From positions 6,843 to 50,049 of the forward strand of contig JAAFHV010000033.1 of NCBI GenBank assembly GCA_013297655.1: a stretch of DNA of 43,207 bases. The letters are read 5' to 3'. Under the pieces are notes generated by a model. The model was not told where the DNA came from and made no database searches. It saw only the letters and a list, made by a program, of their open reading frames with translations. A program made the position numbers and the translations under genes. Source of the DNA: Myxococcales bacterium (lineage in GTDB: Bacteria; Myxococcota_A; Polyangia; Polyangiales; Polyangiaceae). Below are positions 31,653 to 39,156 of this stretch, piece after piece. Positions within the stretch are counted from its first letter, which is position 1. Each line of letters begins with the position of its first letter.

Positions 31653-32878
31653 TTTGCGCCCTTGGTCCAGTCGGCGCAGAACGCGCTCGCGGTCTTCTGG
31701 GTGCACGTGCCGGCCTTCTCCACCGCGCGCGCGGGAGCGGTGAGCACGATGTCTTTGCCGTAGGTCTCGTTGCAGAGCTTGGAGAGGTTCTCGCCGAAGT
31801 CGAAGTCGTTCTCCAGCTCGGCCACGCGCTGGGCGGGCACGTCACAAATGGTGAGCTGCTGCGACTCGGTGCCGTCCTTCAGCTTCGCGCGACGGCAGCC
31901 CGGGGGGAGCTTGTCGGCCGAGGCCCAGGTGCCCTGGAGGAAGCCGTTCAAGCCGGGGGGCAACGCGTCGTAACGGCAGCCGCACTCGAGCGATGCGCGG
32001 ACGACGAGCTCGGTGATGTGCGGATCCGACATGCGCCAATCGACACCACCGTTTTGGAGACGGTTGACCGACATGCACGCGTACATCGATTGTTGCGGCT
32101 CGTAGCCTGCGCTGTTCGGGGCGGCGACCTTCACGCCGAGGCCCTCCGCTACTTTCCAGTTCTTCGCGGTGCCGAGGCTGTTTCGCTCGCAGGCGGCCTT
32201 CAGCTTCGCCTTCTTGTCGGCGTCTGCGGTCTTGCTCGCGAGGTAACAGGCGGCCGCGCGTTGGTACGCGATCTCCTTGGTTTTTCCCTTCTCTGCGGCG
32301 AGGCGCATGGAGTCGGAGATGAGCGTGGTCGCCGCGCCGCGGGTGTTGAACTGACCCTTCATACGGACGAGCTTCGGGTCGATGCTGGCGTCCAGGTTCT
32401 CCTTCGACGAGAGCACCGCCGCGAGCTCGCTGTCGATCGCGCCGGAGGCGTACGTGTTCTTGCCGTTCGCGTCGTACTGGCCTTGGCCGTCGACGTCGGA
32501 ATACACGGAGGTGAAGAAGCACTGGAGCGGCTTGCCCTTCACGATCTCGGTCGCCTTCGTGACCTTCTTGCCGTTCGAGACGGCCATGTACTCGCAGTAC
32601 TCTTGGCCGCGATCGAGCTCGCCGTCGACGCCTTCGCGGTCGCCGCACTGCCAGCGCACCACGCCGCCCGCCGTCTCTTGCGCCTTCACGGCCGAGTGGC
32701 GCGTGATGTTGCCGTCACAGAGCTCGGCGAGCGTCCAAATCGTGGCCGCGGACTCCGGCGTGATGTCGTCTACCGAGGTGCCCTCTTCTTCCTCGGCGGG
32801 GGCAGCGCTGCAGCCCATCGCGACGGAAGAGACGAGGACCGAAAACGCGGAGACAGCCAAGATTCGGAAGACGCTCAT
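31649..32878 (-). CDS. Cysteine-containing lipoprotein heading the cytochrome operon
   Basis: ATG 32878 starts a 409-aa lipoprotein (SVLVSSVAMGC, Cys22). The upstream open frame is unlikely coding. Acidic run APAEEEEGTSVDDITPE follows the lipid anchor, as in both downstream cytochrome-like proteins. The mature protein has many cysteines in pairs (CEYMA, CFFTSV, ACYLASK, CGCRYD, FCADW) but no CxxCH, so it is probably disulfide-bonded. No family recognised. It is the first gene of the operon and its TGA overlaps the next ATG, suggesting stoichiometric partners. Confidence 0.8.
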   Translation of the reverse strand: MSVFRILAVSAFSVLVSSVAMGCSAAPAEEEEGTSVDDITPESAATIWTLAELCDGNITRHSAVKAQETAGGVVRWQCGDREGVDGELDRGQEYCEYMAVSNGKKVTKATEIVKGKPLQCFFTSVYSDVDGQGQYDANGKNTYASGAIDSELAAVLSSKENLDASIDPKLVRMKGQFNTRGAATTLISDSMRLAAEKGKTKEIAYQRAAACYLASKTADADKKAKLKAACERNSLGTAKNWKVAEGLGVKVAAPNSAGYEPQQSMYACMSVNRLQNGGVDWRMSDPHITELVVRASLECGCRYDALPPGLNGFLQGTWASADKLPPGCRRAKLKDGTESQQLTICDVPAQRVAELENDFDFGENLSKLCNETYGKDIVLTAPARAVEKAGTCTQKTASAFCADWTKGAK

Positions 32879-33444
32879 TTTGCCTACATCTACTCCAGGC
32901 CGCTTCCTATGCAAGGACGGAGGCCCAAAAAGTGGGAATGAAGAACACGGCCGACTGATCAAAATACCGAGAAAAACGATGGGAAGTCGATGGACGAGCG
33001 CCGCCTTTCATAAATGAAAGAATGGCGTAGAGCGAAGCCAGGTTTGGAGATCGGGGCCGGGCGCCCGCCAGAGAAGGCGTAGTCGTCACGCACACTTGCA
33101 CGAGGTCGCGGCGAGCTTCGGCGAGGGAGCGGGCCGCCGAATCGGCCGACGTCCTGCCCTCGGGACGATCGTTTTCCCCGTTTTTTTTCACCGAATGGCA
33201 CGTCTCGCTTCGGCCCCCCGTTTCGACGAGGCGCGCGCGAATCGCCCCGCGCGTATTACCGCGCCGACGCGGTCGACCTTCCTTCGCCGCGCGCGGTCTC
33301 GTGTCGTTTCTGCTCCGCGCCCACCAACGACGAGCGGAAGTTCGCGAGAGACTTGGGGAAATTGGGAATGCTCCAACGTTGGCGCTGGGCCGGGGCGCGA
33401 GGCCAGGTTGCAGAACGCCAAGGCTGGTTCGTCCGTGCTCTCGC
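32879..33444. other. Intergenic region upstream of the cytochrome-lipoprotein operon
   Basis: 566 bases between the operon start (32878) and the stop of the dikinase-like gene (33445), both on the minus strand. I find no convincing gene; short open frames on both strands look like Arg-rich shadows. It contains an inverted repeat at 33005-33020, an AT-richer stretch at ~32935-33025, a T8 run around 33180-33188 and a small palindrome CCAACGTTGG (33373-33382). The operon promoter should be here. Confidence 0.45.
33005..33020. promoter_or_regulatory. Inverted repeat upstream of the cytochrome-lipoprotein operon
   Basis: CTTTCAT-AA-ATGAAAG is a perfect 7+2+7 repeat about 127 bp upstream of the operon's first ATG (32878, minus strand). 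It is AT-rich in an otherwise GC-rich window, which makes it stand out as an operator candidate. Confidence 0.4.
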
Positions 33445-35565
33445 TCAGGGCGTGGGGCCGGGCGTCTTCTCGGTGCGCTTCGGGCCACCATGATAGGGCC
33501 GCGCCTGCACGATGAGGACGTCCTCTCCGCGGAAGAGCCACTCGATGTCGAGCGGCGTGTCGCTCGGGAACACGGTGCGGATCTTCTGCGCGGCGTCGGC
33601 GAGCCGCTGAACGCGCGCGGTCGTGAGCACCGGTTTGCCCTTCTGCGGGTTCGGCACCTCCCGCACCCCGCCGGCCGGATCGAACACCAGCATCGTGTCC
33701 TCGTCGGAGCGGGAGACCACCCGGAGCGCCTTGTTGAACACGTTGTAGAGCAAGATCTCCGGCACCTTCTTGCCGTCGACGACGCGGATCCCGAGGCCGC
33801 TCTTCGCGTTGATCGTGAGCACGTTCTTCTCGTCGGGGTTCGTCGGGTGCGCCGTGACGAGCACCCCCGCCGCCGTCGCGTCGACCCCGAGCTGCACCAG
33901 CACCGCGCCGTACACCTTCTTGTGGTCGATCCCGTAGAGCTCGCGCTCCTCGAAGGCGGAGAGGTTCCACACGCTCGCCCACACGCGCTTCACGGCCTCC
34001 GCGACGGCCGCTTCGCCGCGCACGTTGGGCACCGTGTCGTAGAGGCCCGCGCCGGAGAAGCCCTTGAGATCCTCGGCGTTGGTGGAGCTCCGCACGAACA
34101 CGGGAGGGTCGCTCGCTCCTCCGTCCCCCGCCTGGGCCCCCGCGTCGCCGCCCGCGCCGGTCGCGGAGAGCGCCTTGAGAGCCACTCCTAATTTGGATAC
34201 GAATGTCGGGTCGATCGGTGCCTTTACGATGGACTCGCGAAGCTTCGTGAGCCTTGTTTTGCGCTCTTCGAGGCTGCCTTTGAACTTGGGGTCCGCGAGC
34301 ATCGTGTCGATACTAGCCTCCAGCCAGGCAGACCGTACGTGCGCCGCGTAATAAGCAATCGGCACACCGAAGCCCGCTGGCACGGACACCCCCGCGAGCT
34401 TCGCCGACACCACCTGTCCGAGGTTCGCGGTCTTCGCCCCGTAGCCGGTCGCGTCCGTCGCGTGGAGGCCGTCGAGGGGGCGGAGCTCCGTCGCGGAGAG
34501 GTCGGCGCGGGGGACCGCCACCGTCGCGAGCGCCTTCTTCGCGGCTCTTTCCGCGTCGACCTCGGCCTTCGTCGCGAGGCGGATCGAAGCCGACGTCGCG
34601 GTCGCCTCGAACACCACGTCTTTGCCGCCGAGCGCCGCGTACGTCTTCGCCGCGCCTTTGAGCCCCACGTTCGGGATGTCCCACGCCGCGGCGCGCAGGT
34701 TCACGTGGGAGAGCGGCGTCGAGAACGTCTGCGACACGATCCCGGCGACCTTGGTGATGTCCGTCAGCGGCTCCGGCAAAATCACGATTTCGTCCGGCGC
34801 GAAGGTGAGGCTCTCCGCCTTCTCACCCGCTCCCACGATGCGGAGCTTGCCTATCGCGCGGCCGAGGTGGAACGGCTGATAGCCGGCTGCTTTGTACACC
34901 TGGTCGTTCGTAATCGAGGCGATCTCCGGGGCCTGCTTCGCGACCGCTTCTTGTTCGTCGGAGGCGGGGCGGAACTTCACCTTCGCGGCGAGGTGGAAGG
35001 TGGCCTTCACGCGCTCGTAGGCGAGGCGGAGGTGCGCCACCGTGGCCTTGTCGCCGTCCCAGAACGCGAGGGTCCAGAGGTCCGCCTGCTCGTGGTGCAC
35101 GAGGTAGAGCATCAAGAAGCTCGGCTTGTCCTTGCCGTAGTTCTTGTCGAGCTCGCGCACCGCCTCCGGCGTTCGTGGGGTCTTCAGGAGCTCGGCGAAG
35201 ATGAAGTCCTTGTGGAGCGGGTAGAGGTCGGCGTCCACGTAGTAGGTCGCGTTCGTCTTCAGATCGACGACGATCTTGGTGAAGCGCTCGCCGCCCACCA
35301 CCCGCGAGTAGGCGCCGAAGTCCTCGTCGTTCGTGATCTTGGGGATCCACGTGGGCCTCGCGCGCAGCTCGTCACGGCCCGTCGCCGTCGCGCCGTCGGC
35401 CGCGCTATCTCGACCGTCGGCACTCGCGACCGGTGCGCTCGCCTCGCTCGCGTCGAGGGTGCTCGAGGTGCCTCCGTCGCCACCGCAGCCGGACCGGCAG
35501 GCCCCGCAGGTCAACGCGAAGAACAAGTAGAAGAGGAGCGAGCGTTTCGAGAGCAAGGCTTTCAT
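33445..35565 (-). CDS. Lipoprotein with glucan-water-dikinase-like phosphohistidine and ATP-grasp domains
   Basis: ATG 35565 starts 706 aa with a hydrophobic signal and cysteines (LFYLFFALTCGAC), a lipoprotein-like anchor, then a Ser/Asp/Ala linker to ~75. An N-terminal domain (~85-270) is of unknown fold. A phosphohistidine (PEP-utilising mobile) domain follows with His287 in TPLSHVNLRAAAWDIPNVG. Then comes a PPDK_N/ATP-grasp domain (~345-700) with GAKTANLGQVV, PPVFVRSSTNAEDLKGFSG, AGLYDTVPNV, and terminal IVQARPY. The order His domain then ATP domain, and the motifs SHVxxRA and VRSSxNxEDLxGxSxAGLYD, match glucan water dikinase better than PEP synthase. A carbohydrate or other dikinase is possible. 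ATP access outside the cytoplasm is a puzzle. Confidence 0.87.
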   Translation of the reverse strand: MKALLSKRSLLFYLFFALTCGACRSGCGGDGGTSSTLDASEASAPVASADGRDSAADGATATGRDELRARPTWIPKITNDEDFGAYSRVVGGERFTKIVVDLKTNATYYVDADLYPLHKDFIFAELLKTPRTPEAVRELDKNYGKDKPSFLMLYLVHHEQADLWTLAFWDGDKATVAHLRLAYERVKATFHLAAKVKFRPASDEQEAVAKQAPEIASITNDQVYKAAGYQPFHLGRAIGKLRIVGAGEKAESLTFAPDEIVILPEPLTDITKVAGIVSQTFSTPLSHVNLRAAAWDIPNVGLKGAAKTYAALGGKDVVFEATATSASIRLATKAEVDAERAAKKALATVAVPRADLSATELRPLDGLHATDATGYGAKTANLGQVVSAKLAGVSVPAGFGVPIAYYAAHVRSAWLEASIDTMLADPKFKGSLEERKTRLTKLRESIVKAPIDPTFVSKLGVALKALSATGAGGDAGAQAGDGGASDPPVFVRSSTNAEDLKGFSGAGLYDTVPNVRGEAAVAEAVKRVWASVWNLSAFEERELYGIDHKKVYGAVLVQLGVDATAAGVLVTAHPTNPDEKNVLTINAKSGLGIRVVDGKKVPEILLYNVFNKALRVVSRSDEDTMLVFDPAGGVREVPNPQKGKPVLTTARVQRLADAAQKIRTVFPSDTPLDIEWLFRGEDVLIVQARPYHGGPKRTEKTPGPTP

Positions 35566-35845
35566 GGGCGGTCGACGATCCATGGCATGGCAGGCGTGGA
35601 TTCGGCCCGATCTTGCTACTGACGCGAAGACGGTTGCGCAGCCGCGGGAAAAGTGCGGGCGAGGGCACTTCTGCGAAAGAAACTGGGACATTTTGCGCTA
35701 GTGTGCGCGACTCCCGAAGCTGGGCAGCATTTTCACGGACTGGCCGACGCGCGACGTAGCGAGAATCGGAAACGTTCGCGGTCATGAGGCGATTCCTCTC
35801 CGACCAAGTGATGTCCTGATTTTTCACACGAATGCGAGGCGACTT
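35566..35845. other. Divergent promoter region between dikinase-like gene and methyltransferase
   Basis: 280 bases holding no gene that I can support. It must contain the promoters of both divergent genes. An AT-rich patch (GATTTTTCACACG) lies about 20 bases before the methyltransferase start, and GACATTTTGCGC lies near 35690. Confidence 0.45.
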
Positions 35846-36877
35846 TTGAACATCCTCACCGCTCTCGACCGCAAGGTCGATTATTCCAAGCCGCAGCTCG
35901 AGGTCATCCTCGGTGCATGGGTCCTCAGCACCTTGGTCGACAAGAGGCGCCAGATTTCGACGAGCGACGGGGATATTTCCGAGGACGACTACGACAAGCG
36001 CTCGATCTACTCGTTGTTCTATTCGCTCTATCGCTCCATGGGCGACGTGCGAAGCGAAGACGGCTCGCTTTACGAGCTCACGTTCAACACGTGGGGCTAC
36101 ACCTGGCCGGAGTCGTGGGGCCCGAGCCCCGTCCGCGCCGACGACCCGCAGCGCTTCGGCCGCATCGCGTACACCGGGCTCTACCAGTTCGACGCGGTGA
36201 AGGAATACGTCAAGGCCCGCGACGGCAAGGTTCACATCGTCGAAATGGGCTGCGGAACGGGCGCCGGCGCGCACCAGGTCTGCTCCAACGTGCTCACGAA
36301 GGCGACCTACGAAGCGGTCGACATGCAGGCTGCTGCGATCCAGACCTGCCGCCGCAAGTTCGTCCCCGAGCTCGGCGGGCGTCTCTCCGCCATCTGCGCG
36401 GACGCGACCGAGCTCCCGATCCGCTCCGCGAAGGCCGACTTCGTCGCCGTCAACGAGACGCACGTCACCGAGCAGACCGGCGTCGTCACCGCCGAGGACG
36501 AGCGCTTCTTCGACACCGCGCACCGCCTCTTGAAGCCCGGCGGTTACCTCGTCTGGGGAAATGCGATCCCGGATGCCACCTGGCAGCCGTGCTTCGACTA
36601 CCTCAAGGCGATCGGCATGAAGCAGCGCGAAGTTCGCGACGTCACGAAAGAGGCCATTTGGGCCCGCGACCAAGACAAGCGCCGCGTCGACGCCTACGTC
36701 GATCACTGCATCGACCAGTTCTTCGGCTTCAAGATCCCCTACCTCGGCGACAAGCGCCGTCGCGAGGCCGAGCTCGCGATGAAGAACTTCTACCGCAACC
36801 CCGGCACGATGCTCTACGAGCGCATGGTCAACGGCACCGACACCTACAAGGTCGTGCTCTTCCAGAAGCCGGAGTGA
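35846..36877 (+). CDS. Class I SAM-dependent methyltransferase
   Basis: TTG 35846 is the start: no in-frame ATG or GTG occurs upstream, and the TTG gives MNILTALDRKVDYSKPQ. The 343-aa product has motif I IVEMGCGTGAGAHQV (~131-144), an acidic residue at the end of strand 2 (YEAVDMQ), a DATELP motif, a putative post-I segment and FDTAHRLLKPGGYLVWG (motif III). The ~125 N-terminal residues and the C-terminal helical part (KRRREAELAMKNFYRNP) may shape the substrate pocket. Codon choice is strongly GC3-biased, which suggests high expression. A hairpin and a terminator follow. Substrate unknown; small-molecule or lipid methylation is possible. Confidence 0.87.
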   Translation: MNILTALDRKVDYSKPQLEVILGAWVLSTLVDKRRQISTSDGDISEDDYDKRSIYSLFYSLYRSMGDVRSEDGSLYELTFNTWGYTWPESWGPSPVRADDPQRFGRIAYTGLYQFDAVKEYVKARDGKVHIVEMGCGTGAGAHQVCSNVLTKATYEAVDMQAAAIQTCRRKFVPELGGRLSAICADATELPIRSAKADFVAVNETHVTEQTGVVTAEDERFFDTAHRLLKPGGYLVWGNAIPDATWQPCFDYLKAIGMKQREVRDVTKEAIWARDQDKRRVDAYVDHCIDQFFGFKIPYLGDKRRREAELAMKNFYRNPGTMLYERMVNGTDTYKVVLFQKPE

Positions 36878-36894
36878 CGAACTAACGGTCGAAC

Positions 36895-36930
36895 GTTCGC
36901 GCGCGAGTGGGGGAAGCTCGCCGCGCGAAC
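36895..36930 (+). promoter_or_regulatory. Strong hairpin after the methyltransferase stop
   Basis: GTTCGCGCG (36895-36903) pairs with CGCGCGAAC (36922-36930), continued by CGAG/CTCG inside with one bulged base and a 9-base loop: 13 pairs in all, starting 17 bases after the stop. There is no T run, so it is probably an mRNA 3' stabiliser or part of a bipartite terminator with 36949-36986. Confidence 0.5.
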
Positions 36931-36948
36931 CGTAGATTGGATACGAAG

Positions 36949-36986
36949 TCGGGATCTCGTCTACGGGCGGGTCCCGATTTTCTTTT
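36949..36986 (+). terminator. Intrinsic-like terminator of the methyltransferase gene
   Basis: TCGGGA (36949-36954) pairs with TCCCGA (36972-36977) over a 17-base loop and is followed directly by TTTTCTTTT. It ends the methyltransferase mRNA. The frame-shifted end of the minus-strand PEGA gene (to 36961) runs into this element, another sign that its extended tail is not real. Confidence 0.55.
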
Positions 36987-37019
36987 GCGGGAGGCTTTTT
37001 TTCCGTCGATCGCGCAGGT

Positions 37020-38028
37020 TTAGAACGCGCCGCGGAGGGAGAGACCAGCGCCTTGGGGGGCGACCGTGACGGGGTATTTGCGCGGCAGCAAGAGGCCAGT
37101 CCACAACGCGACCACACCCACCCCGAGAGACACCGTGCTCACCCAAGCGAGATCCCGCGCGCGCGCCGCTCGCTCTCGCGGTCGGGTCCACGCAATAGCC
37201 ACGATCGTCGAAGCAGCTCTCGGAGTACTCGGACCGCGCGGAGAGGGCCATGAGGCCGCTGACGAGCGCCGTGCCGCCACCGGCCGCGGCCACGCCGAAC
37301 GCCGTCCACGACGCTGCGCTGAACGAGGACTCGGGTGGATGCGCGGGCACCTCGAGCGCGGGCGGCGGAGGGCGCCACTCGTGCGTCGGGTGCGCCGGCG
37401 GCGGGTCCGTCGGTGTAGGTGTAGGTGTCGGCGTCGGCGTCGTGGTCGCGGGGAGCACCTCGGAGCCGTCCCCGTCGAGCGAGAGGCGCACGTTCTCGCC
37501 TTCTTTCAGCTCCGCCGCGAGCGTGGTCGTCGCGGCGCCTTCATGCTCGACCTTTACGCTGTGAGGCCCCGGATCGAGGGGAATCCTCGTGTTCAGCTCC
37601 TCGGTCTGGAGCACACGGCCATCGAGCGTCACGCGCCCGAGCGTGCTCGCGGACTTTCCCGTCGCGAGCGTGAGGGTAGGCACACGTGGCGCGAGCGCGG
37701 CGAGGTGAGCGTGGGCCTCGCCCAGGCGATCGGCGCGTCCGTCAGCGCGGGCGCGCGCGGCGGCTTCTTCGTAGGACTTGCGTGCCGACGCGACCTTGCC
37801 GAGCTTCTCCAAGCACAGGGCCAGGTTGAGCAACGTGCCGCCGCCCGGATCGAGGCGCTGGCTCTCCTCGAAGAGCGGGCACGCTCGTGGGTAGTCGCTC
37901 GCGTCCATGGCCTTTTTTGCCTCGCGAAACATCTTGTCGGCCGTCTCCGCGCGGGTGTCGGCGCGCGCGACGTGGCCGAGGGAGACGAGTGAAAGCACGA
38001 GCGCGCTCGCGACGAGGACACGACTCAT
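37020..38028 (-). pseudogene. Frameshifted TPR/PEGA-type envelope protein
   Basis: ATG 38028 overlaps the stop of the sigma-like gene (ATGA) and has GGAGG upstream. It encodes a signal peptide (LVLSLVSLGHVARA), a TPR-like region (~25-105), a PEGA-like domain (~115-190), a Thr-Pro repeat linker and one membrane helix (AFGVAAAGGGTALVSGLMAL). At about 37173-37180 the frame breaks: the annotated frame turns into a non-hydrophobic Arg-rich tail and stops at 36961. The +1 frame instead continues sensibly as ERAARARDLAWVSTVSLG with a second membrane helix (VGVVALWTGLLL) and ends at 37020. One inserted or two deleted bases around CTCT (plus strand) explain it. It could be a genuine mutation, a sequencing error, or rarely programmed frameshifting. 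Confidence 0.8.
37412..37441. repeat. 6-bp microsatellite encoding a Thr-Pro linker
   Basis: Five consecutive 6-bp units (GGTGTA twice, GGTGTC, GGCGTC twice; plus strand) encode an in-frame Thr-Pro repeat on the minus strand inside the PEGA protein. Unit-length changes would keep the frame and vary linker length. It is not the cause of the frameshift, which lies ~230 bp away. Confidence 0.75.
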
Positions 38029-38903
38029 AGGACCCTCCGGAGGCTGACGTCGAGCTGGCTCCGCGCGAGACGAAGGAGGCTCTCGAACTCGGCCCTGCCC
38101 ACGTTCATGCGCTTCTGGAAAGCTTCCCGCGTGCGCTCGAGGAGGTCCTCGCGCACCTTCGCGATCCAGCGCGCGGCGGTCGCGCGGTGCACGCCGTGGA
38201 GCTCACCGAGGGCGTCGATGCCGAGGCCGTCGACCGCGTGCTGCTTCAAGAGCAAACGCTCGCGCGCGTCGAGGCTGGCGAGCGCCTCGTGGAACGCCTC
38301 TTTGAAGGCGGGGCGATACGCCTCTTTCACGAAGTCGAGCTCGAGGTCTTTGTGCGCGACGTGCTTCGCCAGCACGCCGCTCTCGTCGACCGCGACCTCG
38401 CGCGAGGTGCGTTTTCGCGCCCGTAACGCGGCCCGGGTCGCCGACACCGCGACCCAGCCGCCGAGGTCGCCCTTGCCCGCGTATTGCCCGATTTTGGGTT
38501 GCGTACCGGGTTTGGCGACGAACAGGTGCTCACGCAGGCCCTGTTCGATCTCCGCGATTTCGTCGGGCAAAAAGCGCTGTCCGCGGAGGCGCCCGGCGGC
38601 CGAGCCGCGCACGTGCTCGCGCTCGATCGTGGTGACGGCGTAGGTGTCGCCGCGGGCGGCAGCGAACGCGAGGAGCAGATCTTCCGCCTTCACCTTCGCG
38701 ACCGCCTCGGGGGTAGGGGCTTCGAGCACTTCGCCGAGGCGCACGAGGAACGGGTCGCGGTGCTTGGCGAGCGCCGGATGGGCGAGGCACGCACGCTCGA
38801 CCGCGCTCGTGAGGCCGTTCGCGAGGAGCGAAACGTCGGCCTCGGCGCCGGGCGATACGCCGGGTGCGCGGAGGAGGGTCGCGGCGAGCTCGAGCGCGTT
38901 CAT
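38025..38903 (-). CDS. Sigma-70-like/HTH regulator
   Basis: The 292-aa protein starts at ATG 38903 (MNALELAATLLRAPG). The middle (~113-165: FLPDEIAEIEQGLREHLF ... KGDLGGWVAVSATRAALRARKR) resembles sigma region 2. The C-terminal part (~190-255: LASLDARERLLLKQHAVDGL, LGELHGVHRATAARWIAKVRE) has the region-4 helix-turn-helix with DNA-recognition helix ~238-250. It is a divergent ECF-like sigma or sigma-like activator of the myxobacterial type, whose usual partner is the adjacent zinc-finger kinase. It sits divergent to that kinase and upstream of the PEGA gene, which it overlaps by 4 bp. The target promoter set is unknown. Confidence 0.8.
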   Translation of the reverse strand: MNALELAATLLRAPGVSPGAEADVSLLANGLTSAVERACLAHPALAKHRDPFLVRLGEVLEAPTPEAVAKVKAEDLLLAFAAARGDTYAVTTIEREHVRGSAAGRLRGQRFLPDEIAEIEQGLREHLFVAKPGTQPKIGQYAGKGDLGGWVAVSATRAALRARKRTSREVAVDESGVLAKHVAHKDLELDFVKEAYRPAFKEAFHEALASLDARERLLLKQHAVDGLGIDALGELHGVHRATAARWIAKVREDLLERTREAFQKRMNVGRAEFESLLRLARSQLDVSLRRVL

Positions 38904-39156
38904 CGAATGTTTTTCACCATAGCCCAGCTCGCGCCATCGCCTCTTCGCAGTCACCCGCGCGACGCGAAAATTCGTCGTCTCGCCAGCGCAGCGCGAAGCG
39001 GAAGAAGGCGCTGAACGGAGGGCTCGCGCGTGCCAGAACGTCTTTTTGGCGTCGCGTCGCGCCGACGCGGTGGGTCTTCTGGTGCCCGCGCGGCCCGGCG
39101 CGTTGCTCGGCAATGGCAACGCGCGATAGTCTCGCGCCAGAAGGAAGCCCCTTTTC
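38904..39156. other. Divergent promoter region, sigma-like gene / kinase
   Basis: 253 bases between the two divergent starts hold no gene I can support. An inverted repeat at 39098-39124 lies 32 bases before the kinase start. The region should hold promoters for both genes. Confidence 0.45.
39098..39124 (+). promoter_or_regulatory. Inverted repeat/hairpin before the zinc-finger kinase
   Basis: GCGCGTTGC-N9-GCAACGCGC is a perfect 9+9 inverted repeat with a nine-base loop, ending 32 bases before the GTG start. It could be a dimeric operator in the promoter or a leader hairpin. A link to the sigma-like protein is only suggested by position. Confidence 0.45.

Noticed and set aside
31379-32941. 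520-aa open frame on the plus strand opposite two lipoprotein genes
   Set aside because: Shadow of the operon; no signal, repeat or motif.
33096-33515. 139-aa and neighbouring open frames in the 566-bp intergenic region
   Set aside because: Arg/Ala-rich, no start context or motif; the 3' end intrudes on the dikinase-like gene.
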